Part shown: positions 24,421 to 35,940 of the stretch, piece by piece | Layout: each line of letters begins with the position of its first letter | Position numbering within the stretch: the first letter of the stretch is position 1 | From: Otis tarda | Taxonomy: Eukaryota > Chordata > Aves > Otidiformes > Otididae | NCBI GenBank assembly: GCA_026413225.1 | Contig: CM048555.1 | Span: 78,933,785 to 78,997,784 of the forward strand | Direction of reading: 5' to 3' | DNA: 64,000 bases | Made by a program: the position numbers and the translations under genes | The notes under the pieces: generated by a model | The model's input: only the letters and a program-made list of their open reading frames with translations | Database searches by the model: none | What the model was told of the DNA's origin: nothing

Positions 24421-27400
24421 AATAAGAAGTCCTTGGGTGCCCCAGAGAGATGACTGATGAGGTGCAACCTGGAAAGTATGAATGGCACCTCCATGGAAAG
24501 GTTTGTGTTAAATACTGTGAGGATCCTGTGGGTTTGTGAACACAGCCTGGAGCTAAAGCTGACACACATAGCTGGACAAAGGTGACCAAACAATAGAGTT
24601 TGCAGCTCCTATTGGTGGTATTGCACCACATCACAAACTCTTTCTGCAACTCTGCAAGTGTCGAGATATCTCCAGGTTACCATGTTTGCAGGGAAGATGA
24701 GCCACTCTTCTTGACATCTATTATTGGAGGAAGAATTGTCGCCACTAGTGGGGGCACACAATGCTTTGGCAGAGGCTGTTGTCATCAATTAGGCAGTCTT
24801 TACAGGGGTCCAGGCCTCTAGAAAGAATCTTCTCTGCTCTAATGGCTCCAACAAAGAGACAAAATTCACCTCCTTACTTACATGTTGTTCCTGGAAATGG
24901 TATTGATGCTCTTTCCTGATGTGAATGATACCCTTCAAGGGATGTGGAGTTTACTGAGGCAGGAAAGACCTTGGATAGAAATGTCAGATTTAAATCCTTT
25001 GAGGTAACGAATTACATGAGGAAGCAAACATCACATCTGACCTCATCTCACCTCAAGACAAGATGTAGAGTGGGGCAAGGAGAGGTGAAGAGAAGTGACA
25101 AAGTAGAAAAATGGTTAATGCACAAAGCAATGCTGTGGTCTAAGCTGAGCATCAGGAGAAACTGTGAATATGGAGCATGCACCAGCCCTACCAGGATGGG
25201 TAAATATGTGACAGCAGAGGAGCAATAAGTGTATCCTAAAGCTATTACTGAGATGTTAAATTCTTAGCAGGAGTGTAGGTACAAATACACTAAGAGAAAT
25301 GCAGGTATAAACAACCTTCGACTTGGTATAAACCAGGTATAAACTTCTTCGACTGCATCACCTGGCCAGGTGCAGGGCAGTGCTGAGTCAGTTTTCTATG
25401 AATTTTGATGCATCTTCCTTAGGAAGCTGCTGTCAAAGCACGCACACCTTCAATCAACAGAAACAAGCTGCCATCTTGTACAGAAATAGGAGAGCTAAAC
25501 AAAATCAAATTAAATGAGATCAAAACTATACAGAAACAAAACACCTCCCACAAAGCTTGACCATCCTGAATTCATGATTCGTGTAAGCAAGAGAAATATT
25601 GTGACTTCTTTTTCCCAGCTCGTTCTACCCTTCTGTCTAGGTGTGGCAAACGTAATTGCTGTAGACTTGTTGCTGCTGTTTCCTTCTGTGTATATTCTCC
25701 CATCTTTGCTGATTGGATGACACATCGGATTTTTTTTTTTTTTGCAAATGGAAACACTTCAGTTTTTCTAGCTGATGGCTTGACTCAAAGCCAACAGGAG
25801 TCATTCAATGGATGAAAATATTTCCAGCCTTTTATTTTAATCCACCTTCATAGACCATCTAGGATGGCTCTGATAGGCCAACAGATGCCCTGTTATCTGT
25901 GAAGTTACTGCACAGATACCAAAATACGTATATCGAGATCGTATTATTGCCTAACATATATCATCTGCTTTCAATGAGAGACACAACATCCCACCTATTT
26001 GAAATCAGTATCTAAGGGTGGGATGACTCATAGTTCCAGAGGTGCCAAAATCCTTTTCCGTTAACTACTGAGAGAACCCAGCCAATGACCTTAGATTGGG
26101 CATTGAAATTTTAGATGCGTCTACATAAATAAGTGGCCTTTTCTGTAAGTTCTCAAGGCTGTTACTTTCACTGCTCAAGGGAGAGCTATCCCTTCCTCTG
26201 ATACTCTCTGCAGGTTAGCCTTTGAATCGAGCCACATACTGCTTCACAGACATAAAGTGATAATGTGATTTTTTTTTTCTGCATTCCTGGAGCAGGAGGG
26301 GCTGAAAAAGCTGTCCTTTTTGCTTTTTTCTCTTGAAGCTGCAGTAGGTAAGGCAGTGAGATCTTAGCAGAGAGGAAATGAAGTTCAAGAACACTCAGTA
26401 GAATGTGTTTGTCCAGTCATGTCATGTGGGAGCGATGCAAAGTCAAACTCTCCCCTGCAGTGGAGATAAAAACTTGTCAAGTTGTGGCATGGACATACAT
26501 TCCTGTTACCAGGGGCATCGTTTTCAAGTAATATGTGTTGCTCTAGGTCATTCTTACATCACGCTGGCTGTTGAAATGACTAACGTGTATAATGTGAACT
26601 CAGGGACTGATGGATATTCTTATCGACAGCAAGAACATTACCTTATTTTTTTTTTTTTTGCTTTAGTAGTCAAAAAATAAGTTAGGATTGTGCTAAGAAA
26701 ATGTGAATTTTGACTTGGATTTCACTTCTGGCTCTTTTACAATTACCTGAAATAGTGCCTAAAGTGCCAGTAGAGCTGTATTACTTCCACAGTTCCCCTT
26801 GACATGGCTAAAACATAGACAAAGCATGCAAATTCATCACAGAAAAAAACGGATTTGGAGTCCCACTGAAGTGAGCAGGAATTTTATTCACTGGCTTAGA
26901 TGGTTGGGAGAACGCCCTTGATCACTTAATTTCAGAAGTAGTCAGATCCTTTCCAGGTTTCTGAGTGAAGAAGGAAATATTTTTACAGCCTGGTTGGTTA
27001 GAAAAGTGGATGAAAGATTTTTAATGTGTTTTTACTGTATGCTCAAACTTGGCTCAAATCTGCACAAATCACACCTGAGACCCTCTGTCCAGTCCGTACA
27101 TTTCTGTTTTCTGTTTACTGTGATCCTCTGCTAGGTCTGCCAACCTACTTTCCACTGCTGTGAATTGAAATGAGTTTTCTTTAAAGCTGATAATAAAATA
27201 AATGTAAGTGTAACAATGCAAAGACTGTTGTATTAAAGTCCCCAAATTTAACTGCAAAAGTTAATTGAAAAGCATAATGAAGTTAATATGCTGTCAACAG
27301 TTAGCTTTGAAAATTCATCTGGAATCTAAAGATAACAGACGAAAAACTGTCACTGAAATCAAGGGCACAATACTGCTGGCCAACAGGCTAACCTAATATT

Positions 27401-30400
27401 TGCAGGTCATTTTAAACAATGACGATGGCCGGATTCTCCCCTCTGATACGATCCCTTTGCAGTGAGGTTGCTTTGCAAATATCCTGAATATTAACCATAC
27501 GTCTCCATCTGATGTAAACCTTCTGCTCATGGGTAGCTGGCATAATTGGATGATAGATCACCTTCAACTGCTGGCTGTGGCAGAAAGATACATGAAGACA
27601 TGTGAGATAAGGAAGTCACAGGCAGAGCTCACTGGACAAATGAATGGTTCCTTAAGGACCTTTGCAAGCTGGTATAAGTCGTTTGTCCCAAGGGAGAAAG
27701 AACATTCACAAAAGCCGCAAACCTAAGTACCATCAGAACAAAATGTCACACGTAAGGGATTAGATGTTAAAGAGTTTACAACCCATAATTGGACTCTGGG
27801 CTTTTAATTTACGGGGCTGGTCAGGCCAAGCAGAGCTGCTGGAGGTCTACGCGCTTGCAAAGGGTCCCCCGACCTTCCCTCAAATAAAATATCCAAACAT
27901 ATTTATTGTTGCTTGTATCTACTAATACAAGCTCTGCTAATGCTTTTTTAACTACAGCTGATATCAAAGGTATGGATAGTGGGTCATGTAAGTCCCTAGG
28001 TGCTTGAAGACATCAGAAAAGTGGAAGTGCCTTTTATCTCTTCGCAATGCATGGCAAAGAAATCGTAACAAGATTAAAACTGAAAGGCACAACTGGTAAA
28101 TTTTTATGAGTGCTGAAGCAAAAAATGCCGCAGTAGGGCAAGTAAATGTGCTGTGCTGTGCTGTACTCTACCTATCTTGAAAATTATGACAGCAGAGATG
28201 GGATTTGGACTGATATTATTTTTTCAAAGCATCTCAGGAGTGTGTCCTTTGCCATAAGGACTGTACTCAAGAGCATTAACCAGGCCTAGCAGATGTGAAC
28301 TTCGCTGTAATTTCCTTCTATCGTTTAGCTGTTGTCAAGATGTCAAAAGCAGGTGGAATGGGGTAAGCTACTTTGAACTGAGTGACCCAAAAGATCCAAA
28401 AGGTTAAGAAAACAGGACATCTTGACAAATATATACCTTCTTGTCAAATATAATCATGACTCAGTGTAAAGACTTAATTCATTGCTTGAGTAAGATTGGA
28501 CGTCCTTAGAGGACCTTTTGGGAATGCGCTTCAACAATTAATGAAATACAGCTGCAGTGGAGGAATAAAACATTGGCAATTATACTGAGGCTTCAAAAAG
28601 ATACAAACTGGGTATATTGTATGAATGCAATTGAAAAAATCTCGATTTGCATCAAAATTATTCACTATGTGCTAGCAAAATGTTTAAAAAATAAAGAGAA
28701 TTTTTTTAAATGAGTGTTTAGATATGGACTTAGGCCATAGAAATGCGATCCCTTAGTCCATCCATCTAAACATTGCATAAATTTTGGTTGTAATGAACAC
28801 GTGGAGATCCCAGAAACAGCACTAGGATTTAAGGATGTTCAACACCTCTGGAAACAGTATCATTTTAACTGTGTGCTAAATATAGGAACTGATGTCTAGC
28901 TTTGTACATCACTGTTGAAAAGTTTGGCCTCAGGTCATAATTGCTTATGCGAAACACAATCTCAGATTAAAAGCACACAAAACAATGGGTTTTAATGACA
29001 AAGATAACTAACTGATTTGATCTAAATTCACAAGGGCTCACCATTTCTAAAATGCACTGACTCAGACACTTAACTATGAAAGAAAGTGCAATTAGGTCTG
29101 CATATTTTCAAATCCTAATATTAATTAATGTAGAAGTTTATATATAATTCTGTTTACAAATGAGGGGAAAAGAGTGCAAGAGTTCTCAAGTGTTAAGCAA
29201 CAGTTTTCTCTCTACTTTTTGAGATTAGAAGATGGTGAGAAAAGTGAGGGCTAGAGTGGAACGAAAAGAAAACGTAACAATGATTTATTAACTAAAAACA
29301 CTGAAACTACACATACATCTGGTTCTTCACCATCTGAAGCACTGAATTAAGTGTAGCACAAAGCTTGCCTTGAAAGATAAAACACATGCTAAGAATTATG
29401 TTTGATAATGTTATCTGACATCCAGAACCTGTGCCGCATCGCTCTGCCCTTGCCAGACATTACCCTTTATGTTGTGGAGTGTCAAATCTCTTTGACTATG
29501 TCATCATAAGGATTTTCCCTTGACTGTAGCCAACAGAGGGGATGAGTCTTGCAGTAAAAAGGGAATAAAAGGAAATCTAGATAAAAAGCAGGAAGAGCCA
29601 GGGTACAGAGTGGGAAGAACAGATGAAACGAAAAAGTAGAGGAGCGAGGAGAGGAGTGACCTTTCCACGTTCCCAAGGCTACAACACTGCAGGGCAGCAG
29701 CTAGATCCTAAACTGTTATCAGGTTGATAGAGAGAGACCCAGATTCAGCTTCTCCTACTTCATAAGGATCCCTAAAGGCAGGATCTGGCGGAGACCATCC
29801 CACAGCCTGAATAACATGGAGATACCTATAGAAGAAGAGGTACTTCTCTTCCTTTGCTAGTTTTGGGAGTGGAGGTGTATTCATTTGGCAGAGTTCAGCA
29901 CTGATTTTTGAGGCATGGATCATGACTTGTTGAATATATCTAATTGTCAGTACTGAGACAAACCTGAAAGGATTGAGAGGCTTTCAAGGCAGGGCTGAGG
30001 TCTCTTTTCTCATTACCAACTTGTGTACTGAGGGCTAAAGTGTCACAAGTAGCTACCAGAAGGTGACAATCATCTTTTCAGTGAGAGGAGGAAGAATACT
30101 CTTCGCCTGGAATGACTAGCTGACTCATGCCAACGAGCAAGTGTAAGACAAGGACAATCTAAGACAGAGCTTAATATCTACTGGGCTAGAAGGAAGAGGC
30201 ACATTCAGGTGGTGATTCAGAATTGAAGAGGTTGCTGTGTGCTGGAGATATCTGTCTTGCACTGTGGCAGGAGGGGATCCCAGAGTGACTGGCCTTCGTA
30301 ATGATGGGAAAGTTAGATGGGAGCAGTCCTGTATCCACTCTGACGGGTTGCATGTGGTCAGCTCTACCGAGGCATAGAAATACAGAAAAAATCCAGCAAA

Positions 30401-33400
30401 GTAATGTTGGAGACAATACTTGCTGTAAAGTTAAATAATCTAAATAAAGAAGACAGACAAAGAGGCTTTTTACCTTTTAGCTGATCTCACCCCAAGGGAG
30501 CTGAAAGAAGACAGATAGATGCTCAGTGGGCAGCAGAGACTGAGCTCCATGTTGCCATGACTACGCTGCTACCCAGGGGAGATGCCTGTATCCACACAAG
30601 GTGGATTTTTATTGCTGGTCACAGAATGGACAGACTTCAGTCTCACAAAAAACTACACCTGGAAAAGAGACAGAATGTCCCTTTGTTCAAACTTGTCTTC
30701 TCCATCATATTCCCAGTCTGAGATCCAAGGTGGTAACCATCCCAGTTGTGTTTCAAGCAACATGTTTTGAAAATAATTCATTAAAGATTTGTAAATTGGC
30801 CCTACTACCCCAGAGGTGCTGAGATGCTTAAGGAAACATCTGATACTTATGTGGATAACATTAGTGCTAAAGCAGAAAGAAAGCACAGATCCCTGAGGGA
30901 TCAGGAGCACCAGGAGAAGAAATCCAGACAAGTAAATCCTATGGGAGCACACACTCCCACCCCGCAAAATCCCACATCTCTTTCGTGAGAGCTTTGATAT
31001 TCCCCTGTTTCCAATCATGACATTTTGTGACAATCACTCCATATGCAATGTGCTGCTGACAGAAAAATGGAAACCGAGCAAACTAAGGGAGAAAATAAAA
31101 TTTTCTTTAAGGGCTGGATTGTTGGTGATTGACACTGCACTCAAATGGCAACTAGGACCCACATCAAAAGCAAGGAAAGTAAAATGTAGAAAAAGCCTTA
31201 GAAAAATCTAGGCTCATCGTTTTTCCATTATTTTTGTCATACACTTAATAGTTCCAAAATTGACAATTTTATGTACAGATATTACATCTTTAAGTTCATT
31301 CTGTCTGAAGGGTGCGAGGGACATAGAAATCAATCCGAGAAGTTAATTTTAGACTTAAAAATCCAAGTTCGTTTTATATAAATTCCCAAGTGGATTCCTC
31401 TCTCTTACTGTCAGGAAATTAAGACAAATGATACAAGAAGGCAAGCTTAATATCAGGACAAAATGTAGGCAGCAATAAGTCTTTCAAAAATTATGGTAAG
31501 ATTTCCATAAATCTTGGGCCAGACTTTTTTAGGAGAGTAAAATCATACTGTGTGTCTTGAAAAGGTACAGCTGAGTGTAATTAGGCTTATCTGAAATAAA
31601 AGGGATATGTATAAAAAATGTCAGTAGCCAAACAAATATATTGTGTAACAGCGCATTATTTGATGATTGAGTGGTTAATTCTACAGGAGAAATACAATCC
31701 TGATGCCAACAGGGGAATTAGACAGATCTACCCTGCTGGAACAGATCACAGATCTGTCAGAGATGGTTCTCTTTGACTGGAAAATGGATGGTTTAAAGGA
31801 AAAGTGAACGCACTCAAATACCTATCAAGGGATTAGAGTGACATTTGCATTTCAGCTTTTATGTTAACCAAAATGATCTGTGTTTCTATGTTTTAAATAT
31901 TACTCTTCAGTAGAATAAATGCTTAAAACAAAACACATAATATAGCCTGTTAGGAATGACCTTTCAGTCCTGGTCTCTATAAAATTCCAACCCAAACAAT
32001 AGCAGCCCAACAAACAAATAAAACTCAAATGGCTGATAAAATAAATCCATCCACTGGAATTTAAGATTCAGTCCTTGTCAGAGAGCACCAGGAAAGCCAA
32101 GATTTTTGAAAGCTGCTAATTATATGCAGAGCATAGTGCATTCTGAAATCCAGCCTTCTTCAAGGTGTCCCTGGCTGAGCACCTAACACCTGAAGCACCT
32201 GAAATAATTAATTGGTTTTCCAAAACCTGGACTAGGACCCAGATTCTGGTATTTGCTCAAAGTCAGGACAGCAATATCTGGTCCTTTAATGAGATTTCTT
32301 TCTCATGCAACACTCTTCTGAGATGCATGGAGGCGATGTAACGTACGCTTTTCAGAGAGATGCTGAAACTTATACTGAGTTTGGAAAGCTTCCAGCGGTA
32401 TTTTAGATGCTATCACAGTACAAACAAATCCAACAGTAACAAACCTCCTTTGCTATTAGATATATTTTTTAAAATAAATGTGGAGGAAAAATTGTCAGCA
32501 AATTGGACCATCTGAGGCTTTTTACTTTCCTCCTGATTTATAGCTATAACGCCCCTGCAAATTTTAAGCTAGTATCAAATCCCTGCAGAATCTTTATCCG
32601 TCTTGAACCAAATAATTGTCTTCTGCAGTAATACCAATTTTCCTGTGCCTTTAGGCTTGCAGACTTTGATAGAAAGTTCTTTTGGATGCTAATTTATTTG
32701 GTTATATTACAGTGAGATAAATCTGTTTGCAGCCACTTTCTGGTAGAGCAAAGGAATATAAAAACCACATCACCAGCGTATATTCCAGAAACATTACGAA
32801 AACTAGAAACAGGAGGAGGAAATTATAGTAAAACGGTTCTCCTGAATATATGAGATCACCCCAAGTAACAGGATTTTTCACTTTATATGGCTGTGCTAAG
32901 GGCTACAAAGGACAGAGTGAAGACTAAAGAGTAGGCCAGGGAGCCTCAGGGGATCAGATTTATTCTCGAGCAGTTGTAGCCCTCTGAAAATTTGGCACCT
33001 TGCAAGGTGGTTGTCTGGACTCTCAATAGGTGCTGTAGAGAAGTAATCACCTCTGGAGGATTTGCTTTTCATCCTAAGGCAGAGGTCTGTGATGTGTAGA
33101 TAATTTTTCTCCAGAAAATAAATCCAGCTAACAGTATTCTCATTTCCAGGTTGTTTTTCATTCATCTTTAGTTTACACATGATTTAAACATTTCTTTCAA
33201 TGAAGAAGCTAGTGTTGGGCCAAAACTCCGGTTGCAGCTCAGCTGTCACGGCATCTGAGCTGAAATCAAAAGGACACCAGCCCAAACATGTTTCCAGACT
33301 TTTCTCTTCCCCCTGGCTCCTCAGGTACCTCTGCAGCTTTCAAGGCTGAAATAGCAGCAACATCCTTCTCTTTTTTTTCTTTTACAATCTGCTGGAGAAA

Positions 33401-35316
33401 CAACTTAATCGGTAGGGTTTTGAGTTTTGCAGCGTTAGTTGGCTTCTTCATGTTTATATGTATGGATGTAAAGTTATCTGCGTAAGCATTAGATGATCAG
33501 TGCAAAACTAGGGTATTAATTAGCACATGTCTAATCTTTTTCCTCTATATGACGCTTTTCCAGGACTAACAAGTTGCAGATTGTTAGAGCCATCTTTACT
33601 CACATTGATCAGTAAACTTGATTTTTAAGCTTGGGTTTTTGCCCACAGATGTAGACAGGTCCTACTTTTAAAAATCTGTCTTCAAGCAATCTAAATTCCA
33701 CTGACACAGGGACTTAAACTTGGAATTCCCACAGGTTTGCTGACAAAGGATAATTAAACTCTTAAGTTACCACTGTCAGTTTGGACCAGGAGAGTGACAC
33801 TAACGTCTAGCTCCTGTCTGAGTGGAAAAGGAGTTTGTCTAACCTTAAAAAAAACCCCAAAACCTGACCAAAATTACTCCCTTATCAACATACAGCTATA
33901 CTTGTATAAGCAGTAAAATATCCGTATCAACAAGACTTAGGAGCCAAATCCTTCAAAGTAACCAGGTGCCTGACTCCATTAGGGGATTGGCTCTTCGTTG
34001 CCTTTGGAAAATAGGCTTATATTTTAAAACATGTGGATTTAAAAAAAAAAAAAATCCATGTGTTATTTATGCACCTTGTTCTGATTAAACAAAGGAGGTC
34101 CAGACTGTAAATCTTCAGTCTACTGGGTTATTTGTGTTTCTCTTTTACAAGCCTTTGGACATAATTGCAGTGACTTCATTGTTCATCTGCAGACATTTTG
34201 GAAACAAGTCATTGTTCCTGGAACTCTGCAGGCTGTGGGAAATCATATTTTTGAAGCCATATTTGTCTCAAGAAACCAGTATTTCAAAATCTTTATTAAC
34301 CATAGGTAGCTGCTGGTCCAGGAAACCTATTGAGTTCTCCTTCTCTTTTGCTAAGCAACAAGACAATTAACTTGACCTATGTCTTCAGAAATTTAAGTCA
34401 GATCTTCAGCAGTTAATTACAGCAAAATGATAGCAATGTTACACTTAAGGCTGGGCAGTTTTCATTTCAGTAGGGGTGATAACATTTTCTGAAAACCTGT
34501 ATATGCTGAATTATAGCACTAATTTGAAATGGTTATTGTAACCCGTGTAATGATTAAAGTTTCTAGGACAATTTGAAGGTAAAAGAGAAACCTCAGCTGT
34601 ATTAAGGCAGAAAAATATTTAAATGAATAGTCTAGGTGGCAGACAGTTTGGCAGAGAGAATATGGGCCATATTCTGTACTGATTGGCCTCCCTCTAAGTC
34701 AGGGAAATTTTCCCACATTATCTTCAGTACACTTTCAGATACAATAGAACACAACACTCAAGGCATATTGTTTAAAATTCTCCAGCCTTTTAAAGTGAAA
34801 ATCATGTGATTTCATAGTTTCTCCCTTTTATGAATACATCATAAAGCAAGTTTTTGTCTTTAGGATTTTCCTCTTGACACACATCACACATTTTGCTGCT
34901 GTTCTGATTTTGCAGCATGTCTACTTAAAAAATCCCACATCATTTGTGAAATGAAAGCAGGAAGTGTTTTTTTTTCTGTAAAAAAACTAGTTCTCAACTG
35001 AGAACTCAGGTGTATATTCTCACTCAATTAAAAAGGAAATCAATAAATTGGCCTGGTGGCATATTATTTAATTCATATATTGCACGGTTGTCTCACTTTA
35101 AACAAATATTAATAAAATATGCAAGTACTATTTCTCCTTGGTAAGTACCTGTAAGTTGATCTATGCAGTGATGTGCTGCTGTGGTTACAGACCATGATAC
35201 ACTGAAGGAATTTCCTGACTTTTTATGGAAATAATCTTGGAGTTGTCACTACTTGGACTACTACAAATACAGCTCAGCTTTGCACGTTTGAGTTTTGGTT
35301 GCCCTTGGCTCTTCAG

Positions 35317-35594
35317 AGGTCCACATTAAGGGACACCGAAGATTTGGCTTTGAAACAGAAAATGCAGCTGCACCGGTGTGACAGTGCCAGTACAAGCCCT
35401 CGTTATCGTGGAGCATCAGAGGGAAAGCACTTGAGGGTACCCACGCAAAACCACTTTCTCACTACTGCAGCAGATCTATATCATGTGGGTTTGTGTTTAT
35501 GCAACACAGATGCAAGGAACACCATTACATCAGTGCAGAAACCTGACACAGAGGAAAAGCTCTTCACCTCTGGAAGTCATTGTTCCTTGAGAAG
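35317..35594 (+). other. Candidate 278-nt open exon (unproven)
   Basis: The left border is TTGCCCTTGGCTCTTCAG, a good acceptor. The right border is GAGAAG|GTGATG, a weak donor. One frame is open across all 278 bases (92 codons; RSTLRDTEDLALKQKM at the start), entering in phase 0 and leaving with two spare bases. The composition is protein-like, with varied polar and charged residues and no low-complexity runs. I recognise no domain. The 50-nt candidate at 10614-10663 would join it in frame, which is a one-in-three coincidence. Joining directly to the candidate terminal exon at 47417 in the frame discussed there does not work. Chance remains a serious alternative. Confidence 0.15.
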
Positions 35595-35651
35595 GTGATG
35601 TTATAAAATCACTTAGGGGTTTCTGTGTCCTCTGTTATAGTCAGTGCTTGT

Positions 35652-35940
35652 GGAGTAATGGTTTTAATCAAGGAGTAATGGTTTTAAAATAGAGGGGGGT
35701 AGATTTAGATTGGATATTAGGAAAAATTTTTTTACAATGCGAGTTATAGAACGCTGGAACAGGTTGCCCAGAGAGGTGGTGGATGCCCCATCCCTGGAAA
35801 CGTTCAAGGCCAGGCTGGATGAGGCTCTGAGCAACCTGATCTAGTCAGGGATGTCCCTGCTCCTTGCAGGGGGGTTGGACTAGATGACCTCTGAAGGTCC
35901 CTTCCAACCCTAATCATTCTATGATTCTATGATTCTATGA
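35652..35940 (+). mobile_element. CR1 LINE, 5'-truncated 3' end
   Basis: CR1 homology is clear from 35672 (GGAGTAATGGTTTTAAAAT) through the GGTTGCCCAGAGAGGTGGTGG block, GATGTCCCTGCTCCTTGCAGG and CCTTCCAACCC to a tail of three TTCTATGA octamers. Just upstream (35652-35667) the 16-mer GGAGTAATGGTTTTAA occurs a second time, so the 5' edge carries a 20-bp tandem duplication. It is closely related to the copy at the right end of the window, sharing GATTTAGATTGGATATTAG. Confidence 0.95.

Larger units (their letters stand above)
22536..35651. other. Unique stretch between the inverted LTRs (left part)
   Basis: This 13 kb has no recognisable gene or transposon. It holds A-runs (23546-23556, 23629-23644), T-runs (25731-25743, 26646-26659), a juxtaposed acceptor/donor signal (24361-24420) and a splice-bounded open segment (35317-35594). 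The longest open frame is 126 codons on the minus strand (30653-31033) and matches nothing I know. The region 23780-24160 looks non-random (many homeodomain-like and paired short words) and may be a conserved non-coding element, but conservation cannot be judged from one genome. Confidence 0.45.

Noticed and set aside
30653..31033. 126-codon minus-strand frame with a hydrophobic stretch
   Set aside because: It has no recognisable domain and no splice or promoter context, and its length is within chance for 64 kb of six-frame sequence. The hydrophobic run is not preceded by a convincing signal peptide start.
33266..33451. 61-codon minus-strand frame rich in Lys and Glu
   Set aside because: It reads like a protein tail at first, but the Lys run comes from an A-rich tract and no family fits.
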